A DNA stretch of 64,000 bases from Plantactinospora sp. KBS50 (GTDB lineage Bacteria > Actinomycetota > Actinomycetes > Mycobacteriales > Micromonosporaceae), in contig NZ_CP022961.1 of NCBI RefSeq assembly GCF_002285795.1, forward strand, positions 2,480,001-2,544,000, read 5' to 3'. Position numbers and translations under genes: made by a program. The notes beneath the pieces are model-generated. The model was not told the DNA's origin and made no database searches. It saw nothing but the letters and a program-made list of their open reading frames with translations. Shown piece by piece: positions 17,030 through 25,852 of this stretch. Each line of letters begins with the position of its first letter. Positions within the stretch are counted from its first letter, which is position 1.

Positions 17030-18602
17030 CCGGCCGTCGCTGGACTATCCGGCGATCCCGGTGGACGGCCTGCTGCGCCGGGCGGCGCAACGCTGGCCGG
17101 AGCGCACGGCGATCCAGGCCGGCGAGGCGCGGATCAGCTTCGCCGAGCTGGACGGCGCCGCCGACCGGGCCGCCGCGGCGATCACCCGGCGGGTCGGCGG
17201 ACCGGGGCGCCGGTGTGCGATCACCACGGTGCTCAGTCCGCTGTTCGCGGGCGCGTTCTACGGCATCGCCCGCAGCGGCAACGTGGCCGTCTCGGTGAAC
17301 CCGCTGCACCGCCCGGAGGCCATGGTCGGCACGATCGCTGCCTCCGGCGCCGTGCTGGTGCTGGCCGATCCGCGGACCGCGGCCCGGCTGGCCCCGTTCG
17401 CCGACCGGCTGCCGCCGATCGTCGCGCTGGAGGAGCTGGCGGCGCCGGCCCCCGACCCCGCCGGCATGTCCGCCGCGTCCGCCGGCGGCGCCGCGGACAC
17501 CCCGCCGGACACCCTGCCGGACACCCCGGCGGCCGGTGCCGAGGACGTCGCCTGCCTGCACTACACCAGCGGGACGACCGGCGAGCCCAAGGGTGTGCTG
17601 CTGACCCACCGCAACCTCGTGGTCAACGCCATGCAGACGGTGCAGGCGCACGGGCTGGACACCGGCGCCGTGGCCTTCAACGGGCTGCCCGCGTACCACC
17701 TGATGCACCTGAACGCGGCGGTCTGCGCCGGCGCCACCCAGTACCTGTACGGCGCCCCGGCGCTGCTGGGCACCGGCACGGTGGGCGAGTCGGTGCGCGC
17801 GGCCGTCCGGGTCGGCGCGACCCACTACTACACGCTGCCGGTGCTGCTGTCGATGCTGGCCGGCGCGCCGGACCTGGACCAGCTCTCCTCCGGTCCGCTG
17901 CGCGGGATGTTCTGCGGCGGTTCGGCACTGCCCGAACCGGTCGCCCGCCGGCTCGGCGCCCACTTCGGTATCCCGGTGTTGCAGGGATTCGGCCTGGCCG
18001 AGGCCAGCTCGATGACCCACCTGGACCGGCCGGACCGGCCCCGGCCGGGTTCGGCCGGCGTGCCGGCCGCAGACACCGGCGCCCGGGTGGTCGACGTGGA
18101 GTCCCGGGCGCCGCTGGAGATCGGCCAGGTGGGCGAGATCCAGGTCCGCGGCCCGCAGCTGATGGCCGGGTACGCCGACGGCACGCCGGGCGTCGACCCG
18201 GACGGCTGGTTCTCCACCGGTGACGTCGGCCGGATCGACGCCGACGGCCACCTGTACCTGGTCGACCGGCTCAAGGACGTGTTCAAGTGCGACAACGAGC
18301 TGGTGTCGCCGTCCGAGCTGGAGCGGGTGCTGGCCACCCACCCCGCCGTGCGCGACTGCGCGGTGGTGGACCGGCCGGACCCGCTGCACGGTGCGGTGCC
18401 GGTGGCGCTGCTGGTGCTGGACGTGCCGGTCACGGCGGATGCCGACGAGGTGGCCGACAGCGTGCTCGCGTACGCCAACGGGCGGCTGGCCGCGTTCCAG
18501 CGGATCGTCACGGCGCGGGTGGTGGAGACCGTGCCACGCACCCCGATCGGAAAGATCGCCCGGCGCGCCCTGCGCGAGACGTACGCGGGCGTACCCGGCT
18601 GA
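17022..18602 (+). CDS. Acyl-CoA ligase of the MtmL/OxyH type
   Basis: This is a 526-residue ANL-superfamily adenylating enzyme. The P-loop is LHYTSGTTGEPKGVLLTHRN (residues about 178-197). GFGLAEASSMTH, the WFSTGD ribose motif and the LKDVFKCDN hinge follow, ending with the catalytic Lys in PRTPIGKIARRAL. Ligases like this recur in aromatic polyketide clusters (mithramycin MtmL, oxytetracycline OxyH), and their exact role is debated. An Ala-Gly-rich insertion (about residues 147-172) precedes the P-loop. It overlaps the cyclase gene, and the ABM gene follows 40 bases later. It is distinct from the AMP ligase at 30700. Confidence 0.9.
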   Translation: MADRPSLDYPAIPVDGLLRRAAQRWPERTAIQAGEARISFAELDGAADRAAAAITRRVGGPGRRCAITTVLSPLFAGAFYGIARSGNVAVSVNPLHRPEAMVGTIAASGAVLVLADPRTAARLAPFADRLPPIVALEELAAPAPDPAGMSAASAGGAADTPPDTLPDTPAAGAEDVACLHYTSGTTGEPKGVLLTHRNLVVNAMQTVQAHGLDTGAVAFNGLPAYHLMHLNAAVCAGATQYLYGAPALLGTGTVGESVRAAVRVGATHYYTLPVLLSMLAGAPDLDQLSSGPLRGMFCGGSALPEPVARRLGAHFGIPVLQGFGLAEASSMTHLDRPDRPRPGSAGVPAADTGARVVDVESRAPLEIGQVGEIQVRGPQLMAGYADGTPGVDPDGWFSTGDVGRIDADGHLYLVDRLKDVFKCDNELVSPSELERVLATHPAVRDCAVVDRPDPLHGAVPVALLVLDVPVTADADEVADSVLAYANGRLAAFQRIVTARVVETVPRTPIGKIARRALRETYAGVPG

Positions 18603-18642
18603 CCGGACCGTCCGGCGGCCATCCACAAGAGAGGAAAAGGCC

Positions 18643-18945
18643 ATGCTCACCCTGATCAACGAGTTCACCGTGACCGGCGACGTCGACGAGTTCCTGGCGG
18701 TCCTGGAGGACTTCAACAAGTACATGTCGACCCAGCCCGGTTCCGGGGGATACCGCCTGCTGCGCTCCACCCGCCGTCCCGGGGTCTTCGTCGAACTGGC
18801 CGACTGGGAGAGCGCCGAGGCGCACCAGGCGGCCGTCCGCAGCGAGGGCTTCCTGCCGCTGGTGGCCCGGTTGCGTCCGCTGGTCGAGAAGTCGGTCCCG
18901 GACCTGTACGAGACCCTGCGGGTCGAGGAAACCGTCGCCGGCTGA
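18643..18945 (+). CDS. Antibiotic biosynthesis monooxygenase (ABM) family protein
   Basis: This small 100-residue protein has a ferredoxin-like dimeric alpha-beta barrel fold. The pattern ANL-like INEFTVTGDVDEFLAVLEDF, then PGSGGYRLLRSTRRPGVFVELADWES, is typical of ABM-family proteins. Members oxidise anthrone-type rings to quinones without cofactor, or help cyclisation. A GAGGAAAAGG ribosome site precedes the ATG. Its place between the acyl-CoA ligase and the FAD monooxygenase fits a tailoring role on the polycyclic aglycone. Confidence 0.85.
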   Translation: MLTLINEFTVTGDVDEFLAVLEDFNKYMSTQPGSGGYRLLRSTRRPGVFVELADWESAEAHQAAVRSEGFLPLVARLRPLVEKSVPDLYETLRVEETVAG

Positions 18946-18975
18946 CCCTGCCCACCCGTACCGAGGAGCCGTTCC

Positions 18976-20751
18976 ATGTCCGAGCCGATCGACGTCCTGG
19001 TCGCCGGTGCCGGCCCGGTGGGCCTGACCGCCGCGTACGAACTCGCCCGCCGGGGCCTGCGGATCCGTGTCGTCGACGCGGCGAGCGGACCCGCGACCAC
19101 CAGCCGGGCCATCGCCACCCATCCGCGCACCCTGGAGACGTACGACCAGATGGGGCTCGCGGACCGGATGATCGCCCGCGGCCTGGTGGTGCAGGCGTTC
19201 ACCATGTATTCCAACGGCCGCCGGCTGGCCCGGCTGGACGCCGACTACACCGAGATCCCCACCCGGTTCCCGTTCACCCTCGCCATCGACCAGGTCTTCA
19301 CCGAGGAGGTGCTCCGCGGGGCGCTGGCCGAACTGGGGGTCGCGGTCGAGTGGGGCAGCCGGCTGGAGGCATTCAGCCAGCACGACGCCGGGGTCCGGGC
19401 CAGCGTCCGGACCACCGGCCCGGCCGGCGGTACGGACGGCGGCGGCCCGGCCACCGGCGGTACGGACGGCGGCGGCCCGGCGGAGCCGGCCGGTGCGACC
19501 GAGCTGATCGAGGCCGGCTGGCTGGTCGGCTGCGACGGCGGGCACAGCCTGGTCCGCAAGCTGCTCGGCCTGCCGCTGATCGGCGAGGCGAACGAGACCT
19601 GGCTGATCGCGGACGCCCAGGTCGACACGGAACTGCCCCGCAACAGCATCTACTGGATCCGGTCCGGCTCCGGCACCATGATGATGGCCCCGCTGCCGGG
19701 CGAGCGCCGGTGGCGGATGCTGGACACCGTCGAGGTCGACTACGACGGCGACGCCGCGGTGATCGCCGAACGCTTCAGCCGCAAGCTGTCGGCCGGCACC
19801 GGTACGCCGGTCTCGGCGCACGCGCCCGGCTGGGTCTCGGTGTTCACCGCCCAGCAGCGGATGGTGCCGGCCATGCGCCGGGACCGGGTGTTCGTCGCCG
19901 GGGACGCCGCGCACGTGCACAGCCCGGCCTCCGGCCAGGGCATGAACACCGGCATCCAGGAGGCCTACAACCTGGGTTGGAAGCTCGCCCAGGTGGTCCG
20001 CGGCGAGGCCGGCGCGCAACTGTTGGACAGCTACAGCGCCGAGCGGGTGCCGATCGGCCGGGAACTGCTGGGCTCGACCAAGCGGGCCACCGCGCTGGTG
20101 GCGTTGAAGAACCGGCTCGCCGGTCTGGCCCTGCCGGTCGTCTTCGGCATCGTGCAGCGGGTGCCGGCGCTGCGGGTGCGCGGCCAGCGCACCGCGCTGG
20201 GCCGGGTCTCGGGCCTCAAGCTGGGCTACCCGGACGGGCCGCTGACCAGCCCCGGCGGCACCGTGCCGGCGGCGCCCGCGGCCGGCGAGCGGGTCGTCCG
20301 GGTGCACCCGGACGAGGCGGCGAGCCCCGGCTGGCGGGCGCTGCTGGCGCAGCTTCGGGATCTCCGCTGGACGCTGCTGGCCTTCGGCCCCGACGCCGTG
20401 GCCGAGGCCGGGCGGCTCGGGGCACCGGACTGGCTGTCGGTGCGGACCGTGTCCGGCCCGGCCGGCACGGGCCCGGCCGGCACGGGCGCGGCCAGCATCG
20501 TGCCGGTCGGTACCGGCGCGGCCAGCATCGTGCCGGCCGGTCCCGACGCGGCCGGTCCCGGGGAGCCGGTGCCGCTGGCCGACCCGGACGGCACGCTGGC
20601 GACCACCCTCGGCTGTGCGGACGGCGGATGGCTGCTGATCCGCCCGGACGGCTACCTCGCGGCCCGGGGCACCGTGCTGACCGGCGACGCCGTCGAGGCG
20701 GCGCTGCGCCCGGCCGGACCGATCCGCCCCGTGCCCGTACCCACCTCCTGA
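18976..20751 (+). CDS. FAD-dependent aromatic monooxygenase (PheA/TfdB type)
   Basis: This 591-residue class A flavoprotein hydroxylase is related in layout to PgaE, MtmOIV and RdmE-type enzymes. The N-terminal GAGPVGLTAAYELARRG binds FAD. GCDGGHSLVRK is the DG motif (about residue 190), and GDAAHVHSPASGQGMNTG is the second FAD site (about residue 312). A C-terminal thioredoxin-like domain (residues about 430-580) is interrupted by Ala-Gly-Thr repeats. These come from duplicated GCCGGCACGGGCCCG and GCGGCCAGCATCGTGCCG units. A second insertion of GGTDGGGPA repeats sits near residue 155. Likely roles are ring hydroxylation or Baeyer-Villiger oxidation of the aglycone. Confidence 0.93.
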   Translation: MSEPIDVLVAGAGPVGLTAAYELARRGLRIRVVDAASGPATTSRAIATHPRTLETYDQMGLADRMIARGLVVQAFTMYSNGRRLARLDADYTEIPTRFPFTLAIDQVFTEEVLRGALAELGVAVEWGSRLEAFSQHDAGVRASVRTTGPAGGTDGGGPATGGTDGGGPAEPAGATELIEAGWLVGCDGGHSLVRKLLGLPLIGEANETWLIADAQVDTELPRNSIYWIRSGSGTMMMAPLPGERRWRMLDTVEVDYDGDAAVIAERFSRKLSAGTGTPVSAHAPGWVSVFTAQQRMVPAMRRDRVFVAGDAAHVHSPASGQGMNTGIQEAYNLGWKLAQVVRGEAGAQLLDSYSAERVPIGRELLGSTKRATALVALKNRLAGLALPVVFGIVQRVPALRVRGQRTALGRVSGLKLGYPDGPLTSPGGTVPAAPAAGERVVRVHPDEAASPGWRALLAQLRDLRWTLLAFGPDAVAEAGRLGAPDWLSVRTVSGPAGTGPAGTGAASIVPVGTGAASIVPAGPDAAGPGEPVPLADPDGTLATTLGCADGGWLLIRPDGYLAARGTVLTGDAVEAALRPAGPIRPVPVPTS

Positions 20752-20824
20752 CCGTCTCCAGCGGCCGGCCGCGGCCCGGGGGACCGGGCGGCGCGGGCCG
20801 GCGCACCCGCAGAAGGGAACGACC

Positions 20825-21847
20825 GTGACCGACACCTCCGCGCAGATCCCCGCACCCACCCGGCTCAAGGAGCTGGCGCTGGGCCTGGCGTACGCCGCGA
20901 TGCTGCACGCCGCCACCCGGCTCGGCCTGGCCGACGCGCTCGGCGACGAGCCGGCGACGCTCGACGAACTGGCCGCCGCCGTGCAGGCGGACCCCCCGAC
21001 CCTGGCCCGCCTGCTGCGCGGGCTGGCCCTCGACGGGGTGTTCGCGGTGACCGACGACGGCCGGTACACGCACACCGACCTGTCCCGGCTGCTGCGCTCG
21101 GACGCCCCGACCCCGATGGCCGACATGGTGCTCTGGGCCGGCGCGGCCTGGGCCTGGGACGCCTGGCCCCGGCTGGCCGACGCCGTCCGCACCGGCAAGC
21201 CGGTGGTGCCGGACATGTACGGCAAGGACTTCTTCACCTACCTGCGCGAGGACGGCGGCGCCGACGCCTCGGTGTTCAACCGGGCGATGACCCAGTCCAG
21301 CGGGCAGACCTCGCGGGCGGTGGCCGAGTCGCTGGACGTCTCCGGCGCCAAGACGCTCGTGGACGTGGGCGGGGGGCAGGGACACCTGCTGCGGACCCTG
21401 CTGGAGCGCCACCCGCACCTGCACGGGCTGCTGTTCGACCTGCCGTCGGTGGTGGCGGTGGCCGACCCGGAGCTGCGCGAGGGCGGCTCGCTGGCCGCGC
21501 GCACCACCATCGTGCCCGGCGACTGCCTGACCGGCGTCTCCGTCGAGGCCGACGTGTACGTCGTCAAGCAGGTCCTCAAGTGGGACTTCGACAGCTCGGT
21601 GCGGGTGCTGGAGCACATCCGGGCCGCGGCCCGGCCCGGCGCCCGGGTCGTGGTGGTGCAGAACCTCATCGACGACACCCCGGAGCCCCGCTACGCCGCG
21701 GCGATGGACCTGATGCTGCTGCTCAACGTGGGCGGCCGGGAGCACACCCTGGACGAGTTCCAGCGGCTGTTCGAGCGGGCCGGACTGAAGTTCGCCGGGG
21801 TGACCCGGACCCGCACCTCGCTGCGGCTCATCGAGGCCGTGGTCTGA
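20825..21847 (+). CDS. SAM-dependent O-methyltransferase (DnrK/DhpI-like family)
   Basis: This 340-residue methyltransferase has an N-terminal winged-helix dimerisation domain (residues 1-100) and a Rossmann catalytic domain. Motif I is LVDVGGGQGHLLRTLL near residue 178. PGDCLTGVSVEADVYVVKQVLKWD and the ARPGARVVVVQNL strand follow. The family methylates hydroxyls of polycyclic aglycones or sugars (anthracycline DnrK, mithramycin MtmMI/MII); relatives can instead hydroxylate or decarboxylate. The GTG start is preceded by AGAAGGGAAC. A hairpin follows the stop before the next monooxygenase gene. Confidence 0.92.
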   Translation: MTDTSAQIPAPTRLKELALGLAYAAMLHAATRLGLADALGDEPATLDELAAAVQADPPTLARLLRGLALDGVFAVTDDGRYTHTDLSRLLRSDAPTPMADMVLWAGAAWAWDAWPRLADAVRTGKPVVPDMYGKDFFTYLREDGGADASVFNRAMTQSSGQTSRAVAESLDVSGAKTLVDVGGGQGHLLRTLLERHPHLHGLLFDLPSVVAVADPELREGGSLAARTTIVPGDCLTGVSVEADVYVVKQVLKWDFDSSVRVLEHIRAAARPGARVVVVQNLIDDTPEPRYAAAMDLMLLLNVGGREHTLDEFQRLFERAGLKFAGVTRTRTSLRLIEAVV

Positions 21848-21903
21848 GTCGCGCGGTCGGCCCGGCGGCACCCCGAGGGTGCCGCGCGGTCGGCCCGTCG
21901 GCT

Positions 21904-21949
21904 CGGCGGCGTCTCGAAGGCGGTTCTGCCGGCCTTCGAGGCGCCGCCG
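21904..21949. terminator. Hairpin between O-methyltransferase and FAD monooxygenase
   Basis: Arms of 18 bases (21904-21921 and 21932-21949) pair with a single G/T wobble around a 10-base loop. A smaller 8-bp hairpin (CGGCACCC arms) lies just upstream. As both flanking genes are on the + strand, this may cut or attenuate the operon. Confidence 0.6.
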
Positions 21950-22002
21950 CCATGGTGGGGACATCCGGCGGACAGGCATCCGGCGAACGGACAGGAGGAG
22001 CG

Positions 22003-23250
22003 GTGGACGAACCGGGTACGGACGTATGCGTCGTCGGCGGCGGGCCGGCCGGGCTGACCCTGGCGTTGCTGCTGCTGCGCTCCGGCGCCGCCGTCACGGT
22101 GGTGGAGAAGGCCCGCTCGACCGACCGCGAGTACCGGGGCGAGATTCTCCAGCCGGGTGGGCTGCGGATCCTCGACCAGCTCGGGGTGCTCGCCGGGGCG
22201 CGGAAGCGGGGCGGCTACGAGCTGACCCGGTTCCAGCTCATCGACGGCGACCGCGCGGTGCTGGACATGGACTACCGGCGGCTGCCGGCGCCGCACAACC
22301 ACCTGCTGAGCATCCCGCAGCCGCACGTGCTGGACGAACTGCTGGACCAGTGCACCCGGCACGCCGGGTTCCGCTACCTGGCCGGGCACCGGGTGAGCGC
22401 GCTGCGCCGGGACTCCGCCAGCGGCCGGGTGACCGGGGTGTTCGCCGAGCACAACGGCACCCGGACCGCCGTACCGGCCCGCTGCGTGGTCGGCGCCGAC
22501 GGCCGGTACTCCAAGACCCGGCAACTGGCCGACATCGCCAACGACCGGCACGAGGTCTTCGACCAGGACGTGCTGTGGTTCCGGCTGCCGGCCGCCGGCC
22601 CGCCCAGCGGGCGGGTCCGGATCTTCCGGTCCGGCGCCGAACCGCTGCTGGCCTACGACTCCTTCCCGGACGCCGTGCAGATCGGCTGGACCGTGCCGCA
22701 CGGCCGGTACCGCGAGGTCACCGACGGGGGCGTCGAGCAGGTCCGGGCGGCGGTGGCCCGCTGCCTGCCCGAGTACGCGCAGGCCGTGCGCCGGCACGTA
22801 CGGTCCTGGTCGGACCTGACCCTGCTGGACGTCTTCGGCGCCCGCGCCCGGCGCTGGGCGGTCGACGGCCTGCTGCTGATCGGCGACGCCGCGCACACGC
22901 ACAGCCCGCTCGGCGCGCAGGGCATCAACCTGGCCATCCAGGACGCCGCCGCGGCCCACCCGATCCTGGTGGCCGCGCTCAACGACGGCGACCTGGGCGC
23001 GCAGCGGCTCGGCGAGTTCGAGCGCCGGCGCGGCCGGGACATCGACGCGGTGATGCGCTTCCAGGTGATGCAGAGCAAGGGCATGTTCGCCGCCGGCGGC
23101 ATCGCCGGGTTCCTCCGGCCCAAGGTGGCCGGGTTGCTGATGCACACCCCGGTCGGCGACAGGATCACCCGGCACGTGACGCTCGGCAACCCGGACATCC
23201 GGGTGCACCGGGACGTCCGGCTCGTCAACCAGTTCGCAACCAACCGCTGA
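22003..23250 (+). CDS. FAD-dependent monooxygenase (UbiH/PHBH-like)
   Basis: This 415-residue class A flavoprotein monooxygenase has the FAD dinucleotide motif VCVVGGGPAGLTLALLLLRSG at the N-terminus. The DG motif is VVGADGRYSKTRQ (about residue 165), and GDAAHTHSPLGAQGINLAIQD lies near residue 290. It lacks the thioredoxin-like C-terminal domain of the first monooxygenase and carries instead an EYRGEILQPGGLRIL segment. The GTG at 22003 is chosen because AGGAGGAG lies seven bases upstream; an upstream ATG at 21952 has no such site. It probably performs a second oxidation on the aglycone. The cyclase gene follows 19 bases later. Confidence 0.92.
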   Translation: MDEPGTDVCVVGGGPAGLTLALLLLRSGAAVTVVEKARSTDREYRGEILQPGGLRILDQLGVLAGARKRGGYELTRFQLIDGDRAVLDMDYRRLPAPHNHLLSIPQPHVLDELLDQCTRHAGFRYLAGHRVSALRRDSASGRVTGVFAEHNGTRTAVPARCVVGADGRYSKTRQLADIANDRHEVFDQDVLWFRLPAAGPPSGRVRIFRSGAEPLLAYDSFPDAVQIGWTVPHGRYREVTDGGVEQVRAAVARCLPEYAQAVRRHVRSWSDLTLLDVFGARARRWAVDGLLLIGDAAHTHSPLGAQGINLAIQDAAAAHPILVAALNDGDLGAQRLGEFERRRGRDIDAVMRFQVMQSKGMFAAGGIAGFLRPKVAGLLMHTPVGDRITRHVTLGNPDIRVHRDVRLVNQFATNR

Positions 23251-23269
23251 CACCCCTCAGGAGGACGAC

Positions 23270-24061
23270 GTGCCCATCATCGACCTGTCCACGCCCGTGG
23301 ACGCGTCCAAGTGGGAGCCGGAGACGGTCACCCACGCCATCACCTCGCCGGCCGAGGGCGCGGTGCACATGGCCGAGGAGATGGCCGCCAACTTCGGGCT
23401 GGAGATCTCGCCCAGCGACCTGCGCGACGGTGAGCTGCTGTCGATCGACACCCTCACCCTGACCACCCACACCGGCACGCACATCGACGCGCCCTCGCAC
23501 TACGGTTCGCGCTGCACGTACGGCGACGGCCGGCCGCGCAACATCGACGAGATGCCGCTGGACTGGTTCTACGGACCGGGCGTGGTGCTGGACATCAGCG
23601 AGGCGGAGAGCGTCGCCGACGCGGCGTTCCTGGAGCGCGAGCTGAAGCGGATCGAGTACACGATCCAGCCCGGCGACATCGTGCTGCTGCACACCGGCGC
23701 CGCCCAGTTCGCCGGCTCGATGCTGTACTTCACCAACTTCGTCGGCCTGGAGGCCACGGCCACGAACTTCCTGCTGGACCAGGGCGTGCGGGTGATCGGC
23801 ACGGACGCGTTCAGCCTGGACGCGCCGTTCGGCGACATGATCGGCCGGTTCCACGAGTCCAACGACAACGGCGTGCTGTTCCCGGCGCACTTCGTCGGCC
23901 GCGACCGCGAGTACTGCCAGATCGAGCGGCTGGACAACCTCGATGAACTGCCCCCGCACGGCTTCACGGTGGCCTGCTTCCCGGTCAAGGTCGTCGGTGC
24001 CGGCGCCGGCTGGACCCGCGCCGTGGCGATCGTCGACGAGCCGGCCGGAGCGACCCGATGA
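23270..24061 (+). CDS. PF04199-type cyclase family protein
   Basis: This 263-residue protein carries the metal-binding motif HTGTHIDAPSHY (about residues 67-78) of the kynurenine formamidase/cyclase-like fold. Family members in aromatic polyketide clusters (mithramycin MtmX and oxytetracycline OxyN, from recall) are linked to closure of later rings. A second conserved region is HESNDNGVLFPAHFVGRD near residue 190. With the didomain cyclase and the acyl-CoA ligase it forms a trio typical of tetracyclic aglycones. The GTG follows AGGAGGAC, and the last codons overlap the next ATG (ATGA). Confidence 0.85.
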   Translation: MPIIDLSTPVDASKWEPETVTHAITSPAEGAVHMAEEMAANFGLEISPSDLRDGELLSIDTLTLTTHTGTHIDAPSHYGSRCTYGDGRPRNIDEMPLDWFYGPGVVLDISEAESVADAAFLERELKRIEYTIQPGDIVLLHTGAAQFAGSMLYFTNFVGLEATATNFLLDQGVRVIGTDAFSLDAPFGDMIGRFHESNDNGVLFPAHFVGRDREYCQIERLDNLDELPPHGFTVACFPVKVVGAGAGWTRAVAIVDEPAGATR

Positions 24062-24579
24062 GCGCGCCGGTCACCACCGCGCCGGCCACGACGGCGCCGG
24101 CCACGACGGCGCCCGCGACCGCCGCGCCCGGCTCCGGTCCGTTCGCCGCCGGCGGCCTGGCCGAGCTGTACGCGCAGGTCCAGCAGTTCTACGCCCGGCA
24201 CTTCCAGTTGCTCGACTCGGGCGACGCGGCGGCCTGGGCGGAGACCTTCACCGCGGACGGCTGGTTCTGGCCGCAGGTGCTGCCCGAGCCGGTCCGCGGC
24301 CGGGCCGCGCTGACCGCCGGGGTGCTGCGCACCCGGGAGAAGCTCGCGGCCGCGAACGAGCAGCACCGGCACTGGCACGGGATGGTGCACGTCGAGCCGA
24401 TCGACGAGGAGACCGTCTCGGTGCGCTGCTACGCGCAGATCTTCGCCATCCCCGCCGGCGGTCCGGCCCGGCTGCACCTGCACTGCGTCTGCGAGGACGT
24501 GCTGGTGCGCGAGGACGGCCAGTGGCGGGTCCGGCAGCGCAAGGTCACCCGGGACGACCTGCCGGCGCGGGCGTTCTGA
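24058..24579 (+). CDS. SnoaL-like / NTF2-fold protein
   Basis: This 173-residue protein has an NTF2-like cone fold core (residues about 30-165): LYAQVQQFYARHFQLLDSGD, then WAETFTADGWFWPQ and a C-terminal EDGQWRVRQRKVTRDD. Such proteins act as ring cyclases (SnoaL), hydroxylase partners or dehydratases in aromatic polyketide pathways, so the reaction is uncertain. The first 28 residues are a Thr-Ala-Pro repeat from an iterated ACGACGGCGCCGGCC unit. The gene could start later, but no internal Met precedes the domain. It overlaps the cyclase gene, suggesting they work at the same stage. Confidence 0.8.
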   Translation: MSAPVTTAPATTAPATTAPATAAPGSGPFAAGGLAELYAQVQQFYARHFQLLDSGDAAAWAETFTADGWFWPQVLPEPVRGRAALTAGVLRTREKLAAANEQHRHWHGMVHVEPIDEETVSVRCYAQIFAIPAGGPARLHLHCVCEDVLVREDGQWRVRQRKVTRDDLPARAF

Positions 24580-24619
24580 CCCGTCGCGACCAGCCACGAA
24601 GAGCGGAAGGGACGAGCCG

Positions 24620-25852
24620 ATGCGCGTGATGTTCGCGGTGTCCGGGTGGCCGGGGCACTACTACCCGATGGTGCCGTTGGGCTGGGCGTTGCAGGCGGCC
24701 GGGCACGAGGTCCGGGTGGCCTGCGCGCCCAGCCAGACGGCGGCGCTGATGGCCACCGGGCTGACCCCGGTGCCGGTGCTGGACGGCATGGACATGGTGT
24801 TCCTCAGCCGGCTGCGGTACCTCTGGGACGCCCAGGCCGGCAACTGGCCCTACCCGTGGCGGCCGCTGCATCCGCTGACCGGGCAGGAGGTCGAGGACCT
24901 GCGGGAGTTCGACTTCGACAGGTACGTCAGCGAGCACACCGGGCAGACCTTCGGCGCCCTCGTGCGCAGCTTCGACGCCGCGGTCCGGCTGGCCCGGTCG
25001 TTCCGGCCGGACCTGGTGGTGCACGACCCGCTGGCCACCGAGGGCGCCCTCGCGGCCGCCGCGACCGGCGTACCGGCCGCGGTGCACCTGTGGGGACCGG
25101 CCGGCACGCACGAGGCGCCGGAGCACGGGCTGTCGCTCGTCCCCGAGTACCCGCCGGGGACGTTCGCCAAGTGGAAGGTCCGGGAGCTGGGCGCCAAGAC
25201 CGTCCGGCACGTCATCGACCCCTGCCCGACGGAGCTGGCGCCGCCCACCGAGGCGCACCGGCTGCCGGTGCGGTTCGTGCCCTACAACGGCCCGGGCGGC
25301 GCCCCGGACTGGGTGCTGGATCCGGCCGAGAAGCCGCGGGTCTGCGTGGTCTGGGGCACCTCCACCACCCGGATGTCCGGGCCGCGCTCCTTCCTGCTGC
25401 CGGCCGTCATCGAGGCGGTCGCCGGGCTCGACGTCGAGGTCGTGGTCACGGCGACCGCCGAGGACCTGGCCGCGGCCGGTCCGGTGCCGGACGGCGTACG
25501 CGTGCTGGAGCGCTGCCCGCTGCACCTGGTGCTGCCCGGCTGCGCCGCGGTGGTGCACCACGGCGGCGCCGGCTGCACGATGACCGCGGTGCAGACCGGT
25601 ACTCCGCAGCTCGCGCTCACCTTCGCCATCGAGCAGGCGCTCAACGGCGAGCGGGTGGCGGCCACCGGCGCCGGCGCGCACCTGCCGGGGCACCTGGCCG
25701 ACGTGCCGGCCATCCGGGCCGCCGTGGCGGCGCTGGTGGAGAAGCCCGGCCCGGCCGAGGCAGCCGCGCGGCTGCGGGCCGACCTGGCCGGCCGGCCCAC
25801 CCCGGCGGAACTGGTCGACACCCTCGTCGACCTGGCCGCGGGCGGTCGCTGA
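24620..25852 (+). CDS. GT1-family glycosyltransferase, group A
   Basis: This is a 410-residue GT-B glycosyltransferase. It starts MRVMFAVSGWPGHYYPMVPLG and carries HLWGPAG, VIDPCPTELAPP, YNGPGGAPDW, VVWGTSTTRM and LVLPGCAAVVHHGGAGC. The donor site reads FAIEQALNGERV, with Glu-Gln in place of Asp-Gln. It is followed with a one-base stop/start overlap by another glycosyltransferase. The pair looks like a tandem duplication, with the start of each nearly identical. An AGCGGAAGGGACG site precedes the ATG. Confidence 0.93.
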   Translation: MRVMFAVSGWPGHYYPMVPLGWALQAAGHEVRVACAPSQTAALMATGLTPVPVLDGMDMVFLSRLRYLWDAQAGNWPYPWRPLHPLTGQEVEDLREFDFDRYVSEHTGQTFGALVRSFDAAVRLARSFRPDLVVHDPLATEGALAAAATGVPAAVHLWGPAGTHEAPEHGLSLVPEYPPGTFAKWKVRELGAKTVRHVIDPCPTELAPPTEAHRLPVRFVPYNGPGGAPDWVLDPAEKPRVCVVWGTSTTRMSGPRSFLLPAVIEAVAGLDVEVVVTATAEDLAAAGPVPDGVRVLERCPLHLVLPGCAAVVHHGGAGCTMTAVQTGTPQLALTFAIEQALNGERVAATGAGAHLPGHLADVPAIRAAVAALVEKPGPAEAAARLRADLAGRPTPAELVDTLVDLAAGGR

